Under the pieces are notes generated by a model, which had not been told where the DNA came from, did not search any database, and saw only the letters and a list, made by a program, of their open reading frames with translations. This document shows, one piece after another, positions 1-14,379 of a DNA stretch of 64,000 bases (positions are counted from its first letter, which is position 1; every line of letters begins with the position of its first letter). The DNA lies in the NCBI RefSeq assembly GCF_000004075.3, contig NC_026659.2, forward strand, positions 4,774,001 to 4,838,000, given 5' to 3'. Source of the stretch: Cucumis sativus (Eukaryota > Streptophyta > Magnoliopsida > Cucurbitales > Cucurbitaceae). A program made the translations under genes and the position numbers.

Positions 1-1030
1 ATTGAGCATACCCAACATGCTTTGGGAGCTGGCTCTCATGTCTATGGGATATAGGACAGGTATGTGGAGACTTCATACATAACCTTCGAGGCGATAACCA
101 CAATAACAATCTTTGATGATGAGAGAGTTTATTTAGGAAACGAATACTGTAGCACACAACGTTAGTTTTATACACAGACAAAGTTGCGACCAGCAATTTT
201 CATTTATTTAAAATTATTGGGATGTCACTACTTTTGTTCTTACCTTCACCTCCTAATGAATCGGATGTCAATGTTCTGAACAAATTTTGCTTTGATTTCC
301 CAACTTGTTTAAACTCTTCAGTTTTCTTTGTTATATGATTAAATTACAAATTTAGTTCAAAATTAAAATTTAATCAAATTCGTGTTTAGTAGGGTTGGGT
401 CGGGTTTGCTTTCCTAGGGAACCAACTCAACTTGAAAGGGTCCACTTACTTGTTAGATTGGGTCAAGTTGGGTCAACTTGGGTTTTAGTACCCATAATTT
501 GACAAAATCCTCCTAAATAGTCACTACCATGAGAATTTTTTTTAATCAAAACTATAGGGACTTCTATTAAATCAAATCATTGGGAAAAGAAAAAATCAAA
601 GAGCCTAAATTCCCACTTTTAGTACTATAAATCTCAATGTACATAATTAATTATGGATCTGTTGTCTAAACTATAAACTATAAGCGTATAATCTAGAAAG
701 ATTATAAGCTTGAAGACAAGTTTGAATTCTTCGTATGTTTGTTATTATTGTTGTGTTATTATAGTTGAGTTATAATAGTTTGTGTTTGAAATGTAGATTA
801 CTTTAGTTAGATTATAATAATATGTAGCAAGAGATAATTATTATAATCTTGGTTAATTTTTATTCCAAATACCCACAAAATTAGAGTTTAATAGGACGTT
901 TTTGGATCACTCATAAATAGAGCCGACAAAAAGACTTACAATTTTTCTTAAATGACACACTTTTTGAATTAGAAAAATAACAAAATGAATTTAAGGATAA
1001 TTAATTAGTAATTATCACATAACGAACGTA
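1..1030. other. AT-rich intergenic DNA, nothing recognised
   Basis: I see no ORF with gene-like composition and no RNA gene here. It is AT-rich sequence without an obvious repeat boundary. Confidence 0.5.
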
Positions 1031-1325
1031 CCAATCGGTAACCATTTTGTTTTTACTTTTTTTTTAAAAAAATTTAGACCATTTCTTACCCTTATTTGTA
1101 TTTTGATCAAACACATTGGTTGAATTTTTATCCCATTTTTAAAAGTAAAAATAAGTTATTAAATGTTATTTTTATTATTTATTTTATTTTAGATTTCAAA
1201 TTTTGGTTTAATTTTTTAAACCATTAGGAAAAAGTAGACAACAGTAGAAGAATTTTGAAGTTGGAAGTAGTGTTTATAGGCTTAGTTTTCAAAAAGAAAA
1301 ATCAAATGATTTCTAAACTAAATTG
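1031..1325. repeat. MITE-like repeat, copy 1
   Basis: Begins near 1036 with GGTAACCATTTTGTTTTT and ends near 1310 with sequence resembling its inverted form (AAATGATTTC). The interior holds AAGTAGACAACAGTAGAAG and a GGAAGTAGTGTTTATAGGC block. The same block occurs inverted in copy 2 at 1499-1792. It resembles a short dispersed repeat common in cucurbit DNA, which is recognition from memory. No coding capacity. Confidence 0.5.
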
Positions 1326-1498
1326 AAAATATCTCATAGATAAAGAAAAATAAGCCAACTAGATCAATGTCATCAAATATTAACGATTTGACGATGAGAT
1401 TGGAAAACAAAAGGCAACTACAAAAATAAAAAATGGAAGTAGTCTAGTATTATCAACGATTCAATGCACATTGTTTGAAAAAAAAACTGAAAATTTAA

Positions 1499-1792
1499 GG
1501 TTCCGTTTAGTAACCATTTTGTTTTTCGTTTTAAAATTAAACCTAAGCCTATAGACTCTACTTCCACTTCCAATTTTTTTCATTTGTTAACTCTATTCAA
1601 CATATGCTTTAGAAAACTACGGCCGAAATTTTAAAAACTAAGAAAAGTAATTTTCATAATGTTGTTTTATTTTAGTATTGGTCTAAAAACTTAATTATTA
1701 TCCTTAAGAAAGATGTAAATTATTGTAAAACATGGAAAGAAAATATGATTAATTTTTTTATTTTTTAAAAAAACCATTACCAAATGAGGCGT
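1499..1792. repeat. MITE-like repeat, copy 2 (inverted relative to copy 1)
   Basis: Left end GGTTCCGTTTAGTAACCATT and right end ACCATTACCAAATGAGGC form imperfect terminal inverted repeats. The internal GCCTATAGACTCTACTTCC is close to the reverse complement of the GGAAGTAGTGTTTATAGGC block of copy 1, so the two copies face opposite ways about 170 bp apart. No ORF. Confidence 0.5.
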
Positions 1793-1869
1793 TAATGAAA
1801 CAATATGGAGATTATTTGTGGCACCGAGTATTTAAGATTATAATAACCAACTTTTTGTACAATAACTAA

Positions 1870-3110
1870 GGGGCTGTTTGGACCCCAATTTGTCACCGTG
1901 GATGGTTATCATAACCTTAACCCTTGTTTGAGACCCAATTTATGAAACCCTAATGTTTCCATAATCTTTACAAATCATTTTCTCATTACTTTTCACTATG
2001 CATAACATGGTGTAATCCTTCGTCATTCCCTTTTTTGTCAAATCTCGTCTTCTTCTTCTTCCTCTTTCACCGTTTCTGTCTTCATTTTCCCCTCCAGATC
2101 TTTTATTTTCTCCTCCAAATCTTTCCATTTTACTCACCACATTTTCTCTTTGCGAGAGAGACGCAGACAAAGATAGAATCCCACTCTCTCTATCTGTCGA
2201 AATTAATCTCCAAAACCCTAAACATCCTCCATTTTCAATCATTTCTTTTTTCTTTGCGTTCATCATTTCTCTTTCTTTCTCTCTCTAACCTCTCTCCGAA
2301 TTGCGCAAGTGGGATTTGGATTTTAGGGTTAAATGAGATTTTTTTGACAATTTTGTTTGTGAATTAGAAGCTATTTTTTTTAAAAAACAAAGTGAGATAC
2401 TAGATGCTGTTTGTTTGGAGCTTTCTTGGGATGAGATTGTTGTTGAAGTTATGAAAATTTGAAGATTCGAGTTTTTGGTTTTTTAGTATAATAGATGAAT
2501 ATTTTCTTTATATATAGGAGTAGAAACCTTTAGTATAACTTATAATTAATAATTATGTTTGGTATTGATCTTTTAACTTGAAACAAAAATGAAGGTGAGA
2601 AATAGACTTATTGGAGGATTGGATTGTCATTTGTGACTAACCAAATCCAAACCCAATTTAGAGTGTATAGAAACACTCCACATTCTATTTATTTGTTGAA
2701 TTAATTAAATATATAAAATTATTTTCTCAACTAAACAAACTTTGCCTACAAAAATTAAATACATAAATCAGTTTGGAGAATGTCATTAAAATTGACTTTA
2801 ATATAAACTAAAAATTTTAATTGATAGGAGAGGTTGATTGTTTAATAAGTTTGTTTGTTAATTATTTATTAAAATTATTTCTTACTTAAACGTTCATTCT
2901 TATAAATTCTTTTTTTTTTAACAAATTGATGTCATTTAAAATTCTAAGCTAAATGTTGAAAATGAAATAAAATTTAGAATATGAATTTGAAAGAAAAAAA
3001 CTTTCACAACACCACCTATATAATCATTCCTCTAAACACATATTATCATATGACTAGTTTTATCGTAACACTAATCCTTTCATAACTCAACCCTTCCTCC
3101 CAACGACCCC
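1870..3110. mobile_element. PIF/Harbinger-like non-autonomous element
   Basis: The left terminus GGGGCTGTTTGG and the right terminus (reverse complement GGGGTCGTTGGG) are imperfect inverted repeats. Both are flanked by TAA (1867-1869 and 3111-3113), the trinucleotide target duplication typical of PIF/Harbinger elements. The interior includes a CT-rich tract (about 2040-2290) that yields ORFs of about 110 codons on both strands. These are low-complexity (Phe/Ser/Leu or Arg/Glu rich) and not believable as genes. No transposase or Myb-like ORF was seen, so it is non-autonomous if real. Confidence 0.45.
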
Positions 3111-3113
3111 TAA

Positions 3114-4420
3114 TATTTTGTACTCCTCAATTAGCAACTATGAAAAGTTATTATGAACAACAAAAGAAAAATTATTTACAAAATAACAAAAAACTAAAAT
3201 AAACTAGGAAGAATTGAATAGATTTTGCTATACTATGTAAATAGTTTCATTTTTTTTTGCTATAAATTCTCCTTTTACTATTTTACATTTAATCATTATA
3301 TTATTTCTTGTTACAAAATTTACTATTTTTTTCTCAAATTTAAATAGTTTACACCCAAAATGCATATAATTAATTATAACCTAGACTAAAATAATTTAAG
3401 TCAGGCAAAAACTAATATCCTCCCGAGATTTAACATACAATTGAAAGTGCCCATTCTCTTGGGAGAAATGGACCAAAGAGGAGAAGAACACTAATGTTAA
3501 AATTAATAAAAAAATTTACTACGATAATTAAATGTTAACGTTAATAAAAAAATTATTAATTATTTTACGATGATGAATATGTTTGAATTGATCCACTCAA
3601 TTTAGATTATAGATATTGAATAATTTGGTTGGTAATTTCTTTTTACTAGAAAATTAAAGTAATCTCTCTTTAAACCTTTTAAGATTGTCATGTGGAACTT
3701 TAATCATATTAAAAAAAAAAAAAGACTAAGTGAGAAGGTTAACTATAAATTATTATAATTATTATTTTTATTAAAAAAAAAACTGAACTGAAAACTCTAT
3801 AGAAAAGTCCATTCCTCGCAAATTCCTTGAAAGGAACCCTGCCAGGATTACTTTTGAAAAAGAATTTGGCAGGAATGAAAAATGAAATGGGGAACAGTGG
3901 ATGATTATTGTTGACTGGGCCAAGGGAAGTGTGAATGACTGAGATGACAAAGAATGGGTAAAAGAATACTATTTAAATTCTTAAAAATAAACAATATGAC
4001 CCAACTGATATACAGTACACAAAAAAGCATCCATATCATATATTTCATCTTTGGTGTATATATATACACTTCAAAATGTAACTAAACAAGTCAAAATGAA
4101 GACACAGATTTTCATTTTTGAAAGAATTTCAAGCAGAGACCAATCTGCATTTGCGTAGGAGGATATCGTGTAAAACACTTCAAGAAACAAAAAGAGCATA
4201 ACATCTGGAGGGATAAGATGAAGATTGAAGAACAAAGATACCCACAATAAGCCTACCTCTTTGGTCTAAATGAAAAGAGACAAAACTATTTCTAAGTTCT
4301 AACAGTTATTTAAAATAATACAACAAGAAAGCTTCAACACAGTATGTGTCTTAACAAATCTTAATAATGTTAAAAAAAAACACGACCTTCTATATTTTTA
4401 TCTCTTCAGAACACTTGCCT
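3114..4420. other. AT-rich intergenic DNA upstream of the ENTH gene
   Basis: No supported gene. An AT-dinucleotide stretch (4428-4440) just beyond it could serve as the TATA region of the following gene. Nothing else was recognised. Confidence 0.4.
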
Positions 4421-4600
4421 TTTTGTTTAATATATATATATACACACTTTTGTGGAGCAGTTGAGAGATTGAATGGAACAGTTATAATTTCTTATGTCAT
4501 TTGAAATGAAGCCTTAACTAAAATGATTTAAATGGTTTTCTCTATTGAATGTTCATTCATGGTGATTATCTTCTTCTAAAGACAACATAAGAGCAAAAAA

Positions 4601-6269
4601 ATGGAGGACAATTATTTCCGTGAATTGAAGAAGCAAGCTTATATCTTCTTCAAAACTAATATCAAGATGGCTCGTTTGGCTCTTACTGATGTTACTCCTG
4701 CTCAATTGTAAGTTTGTTTTCATTTAATCACGGTGTGCTTAGGTTGAAAATATTTAAACTTTCGACTTTAATGGTGAGTTATAAACATGTATACTATATA
4801 GTATGAGTTGAAAGGATTAAACATAATTGTTTGAGTTATTGAAGGTCAAATGTTCAAATTCTTATGTTAGGTTGACAGAGGAAGCTACGAGTGGGAATCC
4901 AGGGCCACCAGATTCACCCACCATGAGAGAGATAACAAAGGCAACTTTTGAAGTTGATGATTTCTTCAGAATTGTGGAGATTCTTCACAAGAGGTTTTAT
5001 GGCTCTTTTTCTTTTTTCTTTTCAAGTTATAGAATCTATATATATTTATTTCCTCATTGATTTGTTTTATTGAAGAAACATAAGTTTGGTTGCTTGTATT
5101 TTTCTTTTGTTGTTGTGAATTAATTGAGATTGGAGAAATTTGATGGAAAAGATTGGAGAGGAAGTTATAATGCATTGATATTGTTAGAACATGTTCTAAC
5201 ACATGGCCCAAAAAGCTTTGTTGAGGAATTTGAAGATGATAATAACAAGCAAGTTTTGATGGAGATGGATGGCTTCCACTTTGTTGATCACAAAGGGTTA
5301 GTTCAACATATACTTCAACTTTTCTTTTTTTCTTTTTCTTTTTTAAATTTTATTATTGTTTTAAATTAATTGAACTGAGTTTTAATTTTAGAATAATTAA
5401 TTTGTTTGTACACTAAATCTTCATCATCAATTCCAAAGGAACAAAATCATTCCACATCTAATCATTTCAAAAACATAAATTACACAATAAATCTATTCTC
5501 ACTATTTGAGATTGGCATTTTTTTCCCTTTGATATCTTAAAATTTACGTGTAATTCATTTTCATAAAGATGAAACTCGAGCTTTCAACTTGGAGGAAAGT
5601 TCAAACCAATTATTATTGAGCTTAGCTCGTAAACTTTATTTTCGAAGGGATTAGAGCCCTTCCTTAACATTTCTTTCCTGTAAACTAAATAAAATGGCAA
5701 TGCTTTTCATAATAATAATAAAAAAGAATCTAGAGAATGAAACTTAGTTTGAATGTTCTCTAAATCTACAAATATAGCCAAGTTTGGAATCACCACAACT
5801 TGGAAACTTGTAATTTTAATATTTATTGTTGATTATTGTTGTACAAAATAATATTGACAAAGAAAGAAAGCGTAATTGAAATTCCAGATTCGATTGGGGA
5901 CAGAGCGTGAGGAAATTAAGCAGAAGAGTACTTAAGCTTCTGGAAGACGAAGAATTTCTACAACAAGAAAGAATTAAAGCTCGAAACCTTACTCGAGGAA
6001 TCCATGGATTCGGAAACCTCAACCGCCGATCCTTTCCCGAGTCACGTCCCGGAAGATTCAATTACAACAACCACCTAAATTCTGCTTCCACCGGTCGGAA
6101 AATGGCTCTGTCTCTGACGCCGGCGATCGATGAGAAAGAAGAGAAAATTAGAGAGAATGCGAAAGGGAAATTGAAGGAAAATGGTGGAAATATGGAGATT
6201 GATCATCCATTTTCTCCGATTAAGCATCGTCGCCTTTCACAATCTCTTCTACAGAATACTCCAATTTAG
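4601..6269 (+). CDS. ENTH/VHS-domain protein, epsin-like (4 exons)
   Basis: Exons 4601-4707, 4871-4993, 5129-5296 and 5888-6269 join in frame to 259 residues, all with GT-AG introns. Residues about 15-160 read as an ENTH domain: ALTDVTPAQLLTEEATSG at the start, then MREITKATFEVDDFFRIVEI, RLEKFDGKDWRGSYNALILL and EHVLTHGPKSFVEEF. ENTH domains bind phosphoinositides and help bend membranes and recruit cargo during clathrin-mediated trafficking. The C-terminal 100 residues are basic and Ser-rich. I see no clear clathrin box (LxxLF type), DPW or NPF repeats, so this is a short plant-type epsin-like protein and not a full epsin. The ATG at 4601 lies just before a recognisable family start (MEDNYFRELKKQAYIFFKTN). 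Transcription probably starts near the AT-rich TATA-like stretch at about 4430. The family call is secure; the cargo or pathway is not deducible. Confidence 0.9.
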
Positions 6270-7457
6270 GGTTAAATTAATACTTTGAAATGTTTAATTT
6301 TTGCATAAATTAGAATTAATTCCATACTAATATTTACGACTCAATATTATCATTCACATTAATCTATGATACATGCTTTTATTTATTTTTAAGATGTTTT
6401 TGATAATTCAAAATAAATTTTAGTTTCTTTGTTCAGTATATGTAAATTAATCTTTTAATAATGCAAAAAGATTATTTGTAGAAGTAAAGTAATGACGTTT
6501 ACATATGTTCTTTTATTCATCGTTTTGCATTCATCTTTACATTTTAATACAAAATGATGGAAACTTTAAAAATTAAATAAACTATTTCAAATGCACAGAA
6601 ACAAAAAAAAATCTCATGAATTCTTTTGAAAATTATGTACAACTAATTTTAAATTTATGGACATTTTTAAAAATAACAAAATAAATTAAAATATCTACAT
6701 TTTAAATTTATTACATAGTACATATTTTGTTAAATCTTAACATATTTTTTTCAAGCAGTGACAGAAAAATTGTTTAAAAGGTCAAATCATATGAAGTACA
6801 TTATTGCATTGACCAAAAATTGCTAAATCAAGATTATATTATAAAATTAAACTTGTTTTCTTCTAAAAATAAAAATAAAATATCGTTGGTAAATCTCCCC
6901 AGCAATGATGCTACTAAAATAGAAAAATAAAAAGATTGTATGCAAAATAAAAGTGAAGTATTTTCATTTACTTTTATTAGGAATGGGAGAATGAAATAAT
7001 CCTCCTTTGCAGAAGCAAAAGAATTGAGGAAGTCCATCATGCTCTATATGAGGGATCTCTTAAAGAACAAAGAATGAAGTATCATAAATAATATTTTATC
7101 AAGTACTACTTGATAAAATTATATTACATACATAATTGGTTCAGAAAAATTAAAAATCTAAAACCCCTCTAAAGCCCAATCCCATTGAGAGATAAATCTC
7201 GAGGGAAAAATAATAGGAAATAATATGACAGATTGTGAAAAAGACTTTTCAATAACAGAATATTATTGAAAGAATTTGGAACCATTTTATCAATTAAAAT
7301 CCATACCATCTCAAAATTTCAATAACAGAAAGAATAAACAAAGCTAAAAGCCAAAGAAAGGAGGAAGCTTAAACAAGCTCGATTCCGTTTCAGAACACCA
7401 CCATTTTTGCTCCATCTCTTCCACCACAAATGAATCTTCTTCCTATTTCTTCTTCCT
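6270..7457. other. Convergent 3' region between the ENTH and actin genes
   Basis: The ENTH gene (+) and the actin gene (-) converge here, so both 3' UTRs and poly(A) signals should lie in this AT-rich stretch. No other gene was seen. Short ORFs are low-complexity. Confidence 0.5.
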
Positions 7458-8981
<1,524 letters not shown>

Positions 8982-8990
8982 TTTCTAAGC

Positions 8991-9944
8991 CTGCTAGAAA
9001 AAATGCAAGTTAAACATTAAATACATCTTGTGTTTCTTCTAAAGGGTAACAATTCTCGAGAAGTCAGCCCGTACACTTCACTATATCACGGACATGCTTC
9101 AAAGTGATTATAAAATAGTTAAAATCACAGTTATTTTTAAAATTACAATGAAAAAAGCAATTCAAAACTAATATTAATTAAACGAAAATTCCATTTATAA
9201 GTGCAAAACTACATATTAAATTAGTTTTGAGCGATAAAAACCTGTTTCAAGTTGATTTTAAACTTAAAATGATTTATACAATTTCAGAATCACTCTCATA
9301 TACACTACCATTCACGTGCAAAAACGTAACAACATTATTATACACTAAAAGCGGTTGACTCGTACATGCATCTACTTTATCAATCAAATTGAATAATATA
9401 ATTAGTTATAGCTGGATGTAAAAGATAATCATGTCCCTTCAACAAATTGCAACGAAAAGAAACAGCTGAATAAAACCAAGCTTCATGAAAGAAAGCTTCT
9501 TCCACCCATGGATCTTTGATCAATTCTTACTCAAACAGACGCCATAAATTGTTGAGAGACTTGGTATACATAATACAAGTCTTAAAGATTTTCAGGAGAA
9601 CCAATGGAAAAATGATCCCCTATACGATTCATTATAAAAAAAAAAAAAAAAAAAAAAGGAAACAATCATGAAATCAATGTGATCCTTCGATTTCAAACAA
9701 TTCCAGAAGACATGATTACGCCATGAACGATCAATCAAATAAAATCAAAATCTAAAAACACAGGCAACTTTACGTCCAAAAACATAAATAAAGATAAACC
9801 ACATTGCCATTCCAGACGTAAAACAAAACGAAACAATGAAAATGGAGAACGAAGGAAGGTAGAAGCAAACAAAACAGACATGAATGAAGGAAAGGAAGAA
9901 ACAGAGGAAGAAGAAGAAATGAATGTAGAGAATGAGAATTGAAC
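8991..9944 (-). other. Leader (5' UTR) intron of actin
   Basis: Splice donor AAAAG/GTTCAA at 9944 and acceptor CTAGCAG/GC at 8991 bound a 954 bp intron in the 5' UTR, 9 bp before the ATG. Plant actin genes characteristically carry such a leader intron, which often raises expression. It contains a 22-base poly(A) run (9636-9657, poly(T) on the sense strand). Splice sites were chosen by eye. Confidence 0.75.
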
Positions 9945-10032
9945 CTTTTGGCAATGTAATGTAATGGAATGGGAGGATTGATTGATTGAGGGAGAGAAAG
10001 AAAGGGAGGGAAAGAGAGAAGCATATAAAGAA
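9945..10032 (-). promoter_or_regulatory. Actin core promoter and 5' UTR exon
   Basis: A TATA-like CTTTATATGC lies at 10030-10021 (minus strand). It is followed by a CT-rich start region and a short leader with CAATCAATCAATCC and CATTACATTACATT repeats running to the donor at 9945. Spacing suggests transcription starts near 9990. The start site is an inference from TATA spacing. Confidence 0.55.
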
Positions 10033-10149
10033 GGAAACGGAGAAGACGGAATGGAAGAAGTAAGTGAGATTGAATGTGAACCGTTGGATCTTGAAGAACC
10101 GGTCCCTTCTTCCTCTTGGCCACACCACCTCCCGATTTTCTTGTCATTC

Positions 10150-13100
10150 TCCTTAATTTGCCTTCTCCCCCCTTTTACTGTTTTTTTTTTTTGTTTTTCC
10201 TATTAACCTTCAAAAATCATTTTCAATTTTTTTTTATAAATATTATAAATCGCCAAAATATTTAGGACTCACTTACAAAATGAAAAAGTGCATTCAATCA
10301 GCTATTTTAAAAAAATATTACAAATTTATCATTCCGCATGATCCCGTTGATTAATCACATATCATTCTTTTATTTTTATTTTAGCGTTTTGTTATAATTT
10401 TAAAAGACTCAAAATATAACTTTTTTTTTGTTGTAGACTACTATCAACCAAAATAAATTATTATCTGTCATAATAAATATATTCATAATAGTCTATCTTG
10501 ACTTATCGAAACCTATAGAAAGACGGTGATATTTTACTACATTTTATAAATATTTTGGTTTATTTTATTATATTTAAAAACAAAACTTTTACTCAAATAT
10601 TAATAAATTATTTTCAACAAAATGAAACAAAATAATTTTAAAATGCTGATATTTTGGTGTATTTATAATTATTTTAAAAATTTTGTAACTTACCATAAAA
10701 AAGTTTGTTAAATATAGTAACGTGGTTTTTTTTTTTTATTTAAAAAAAAGTATTTTCAAAGGGATTTAAAAAAAGAAAAAGCAAACAATTTGAAAAAAAA
10801 TCATTAAAAAAACAAAATTTACTTGAACGTAAATATTTGATCAATTTTTCCATTTTTAACAAAATTTCTAAGAGGGGATCTGTGTGTTTCAAAATTTGAC
10901 TATTTTTTTTACTATCGTTGTTTCTTTCTTTGACGTATATTTTATCCATAAATTTTCATTTTTTACTATAACTTTCTCCCTTGATTATATTTTCCTTCCT
11001 AATATTTCAGTCCCTAATATATGTATATATATTTCCCAAAATTTTCTTCCCTTCTATAACTGATTTCACTCTCTCTCACATATTTTCTTCTACTTCAAAC
11101 ACTTTCTAAATTATTACTTATATATACTTTTTTAAGAATAAATTTAAAAAAGTTTCTAAAGTATTCTTTTTATTTTATTATTTGGAATAGGGTTTATTTT
11201 GAAACGTGGAAAATAAACTATTATTATCTATTAATGAAAGGTAAAAAGAAAATAATTTTTTGTTATATTTAAAAATATTTCTAACAATTATACTGCATAA
11301 CAACAATTACTCTTTTAACGAAAATAGTGGTATGTCACTTTTTTAATTTACAAATGATACTTTTTATAAAAAAATCTACCTACCTCTTTCAAATGTTAAT
11401 TTTTTAAATTTAATATACGAAGTTTTTTTGAAAAAATATTACAAACATGTGAAATATTTGCGCTAGAACTATTCTGAAAACGAAAAAAAATAAAATCCAC
11501 AAAACTACGATAAAAAATTCTCAAGTCAACATACGATTAATCTTATTCTAAATGATCGTGTACTACCGTCTAAACGAATGATCTATTATTATTTAAGTTA
11601 TGATATACAATCATGTAATTCTTTTATAAGAATGAAGAAAATACCTCAAATTTAAATAATCGTATTGACCATGACAAACTATTTAAATAGTAAAGACACC
11701 AATTCCAAATTTGTTTGTATTTGAAATTTTCATTTCTCTATTACTTTTATTTCAACTTCTTACACTTTAATTGCTAATTTTTCTCACTAAAATTTCTCTA
11801 ATATATCCATCTCTAAAACTTCTATTTTCTCTTTAAAATAAATTTCCCTATAATTTTTCTTACTATTTCTCTAATTAAAATAATATCCCTCCCTTTTTAA
11901 CTCTTTATGTGTGTGTGTATATATATACATATTCAACATTTCTTTCTTCATACTCATTCTCTTTTAATATATTTCTAAACTTTTATATTCTCATTTAACT
12001 CTTCTCTTTAAATATTTTGTTTATCTTTCTAAAGTTACTTTCCCATACCTTTTTATTATTATTTTATTTATTTGTCTCCACTTATTTACTATTTTTAACA
12101 TTTATCCATAAATATTTTTTTTTCACATATTCAAATAATTATTTGACATATTTTAACTTTATACACATTTTTGTATTCATGCATGAGTTATTTCAGATTT
12201 AATTTGACGATTGGAAGTAAGAAAATAAAATTTCAAGAAATTAACTCTTTTTTTCATTTAAATAAAATTTTGAATTAATGACTTAATATAACTCAAACGA
12301 GTGGGACTTCTTTTAGACCAAAAGCAAAAGTGGTTTATGGAGTGCTCACTTTGCCATGAGTTTGATTAACTATATGATGCATTAGTGAATTCTTATGGTC
12401 ACTCAGAGTGAACTATACTCGAGTTGAGTCGTTCATTGATAATTAAAAATGAGAAGGTCTCCACACATGAATTTATACTTTGTTCTTCAATATGACCAGT
12501 TTTCTCTTAAGCAACTTAAGCTATTGCTTGTTTAAATTATATATTTAGTTCTTAAACTATTAAAGTTGTGTGTTTAATAATAGATGTATTTTCCATTAGA
12601 TAATCATATTGGACTTCTTCAATTTTACGTCATAACAATCGTAGTGCTAAATAATGTAGGTTAAAGTCACATGTATATATACGTGTTTATAATTGAGAAG
12701 TACTTGTTACATTTTAATGATAAAATGTTGAAAAGGTACAAAATTGAAAACCTTTTAAAATACGATAATCTATTAGAAATTTAACTTTCAACCCATAGGG
12801 ACACTGCCTAAATTAAAATTTCAACTTTAAAAAGTTTGAAATTGCTCTAAACTAGCTAGCTAGAGGTACATATTTTGACTAGTAATACTATATATTTTAA
12901 TAGCAACATAGATATATTATTTAACTAGGGTTTGATAGAATAATAGAAGGAAATTAACCACATGGTGACTTTGGTGAGTGATAGAGAATTAAAATAGTGT
13001 ATAAAGGGAATGACATAAGGAAAAAAAAAAGGTGAAAGCTGCCATATTAACTTTAACTTTTTCACAAAACGCCCCAACCTTTCTCTTCTTAATTTACTTC

Positions 13101-14320
13101 TCATTCTCATTCCTCTATTTCTTTTTTGGCTTCTTCACTCTTTTCCCTCCAAATTCTTCACCAATTACCATGAATAATATTATATGGAGATCATCACGGA
13201 CATCACTAAGTTATGTTTATAAAATGGGTTTTTTGTTGTTGTCATTTTTTCTAAATCATGATTTGATGACACACTTTGAAAAAGTTATAATAGTGTTTTT
13301 ATAGTTTTTGTATGTATATGTTGAAGCTATTATATGCTCTCAAGTTGGTGATTTTAAGAGGAAATAAAACACAACTCCCATACAGAAATACTCTTAATTC
13401 CATTTTTGTTTCAAAACATACCTTCCTTTAATCATTAGTAAATCTGAAGAAGTGACATTACAAATTTTGTAATATTAAAATCTTAAATCTTCACCGAAGC
13501 AATTTTGAAATTGTTATTAGAGTAAGAAAAAAATCATTAAAAATATATTAGAGAAAAAGGTTGACACGTGTCACTAATTCGCGTATTTCTATCTAGTTAG
13601 GTTTCTGTTGTTGTCTTAATTGTCCCATATTATTAATAATTCAAAAATAGAATGGTTTTTATTTCCTTACTAGCCACTTGATTTGGTTCATCATTAACGT
13701 CTTATTTGGTACATAAATGACATGAAAATTTTCCTATTTTTAAGTGGTATGTCAAATCTTTTAGACTTTAATCTAATTAAAGCAAGCCTTCTAATCACTA
13801 TCATCTTTGGTTGATTAATCAAAATTGTGGCCATATATATATTATCAAAACATATACAAATCGTACGTAAAAGAAATAGATTTTGTTGATAGGTTTTATA
13901 TACACGTAGTGTGCATCTATTAATATCATCCAACAATAACTCTAACTTATCAAAATATGCTAATAAAAGAATAGTTAAAGGATATATGAAACAATCCATT
14001 CTCTTTTTACTAATAATAACTTTTTCAAAATAATTTTAATGGTGAAACAAAGAACATTTACCCCTAAAATTATATGATTAGATAGATATAAAATTATATG
14101 AACAACTCTAAGGCATAGTGAAAAGCCTTGTAATGAGGTTGATTTTAAATGGAAAGAATTAAAAAGGGTAAAGAGAGTAACAAAAAACGAGACAAAGGAT
14201 CAGACAGAATCCGAGGAATTTTTTTTCATTGCTTTTTTAGTCAGCTTTGACCATGTGGAGACCTCAGTGATTATGATTTTACAATTTCTTTTTTGTTTAT
14301 AAAAAAAAGTTAATTTATTT
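10150..14320. other. AT-rich gene-poor intergenic DNA
   Basis: This lies upstream of actin (-). No believable ORF was seen; the ORFs of 60-100 codons at 12.0, 13.0 and 13.9 kb are Phe/Leu/Ile-rich translations of AT-rich DNA. At 11537-11610 there is a short patch with TCTAAATGATCGTG and GTCTAAACGAATGATC, related to the array at 27.9-28.3 kb. Confidence 0.4.
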
Positions 14321-14342
14321 TATATATATATATATATATATA
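14321..14342. repeat. (TA)11 microsatellite
   Basis: Perfect TA dinucleotide run, immediately before the CT-rich tract at 14.4-14.75 kb. Confidence 0.95.
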
Positions 14343-14379
14343 AAGAAAAATCCAATAATCAAAAGACTCCCACTTCAAC

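Noticed and set aside
2035-2367. Two ~110-codon ORFs on opposite strands
   Set aside because: Both are low-complexity readings of one CT-rich tract, with no domain or splice context.
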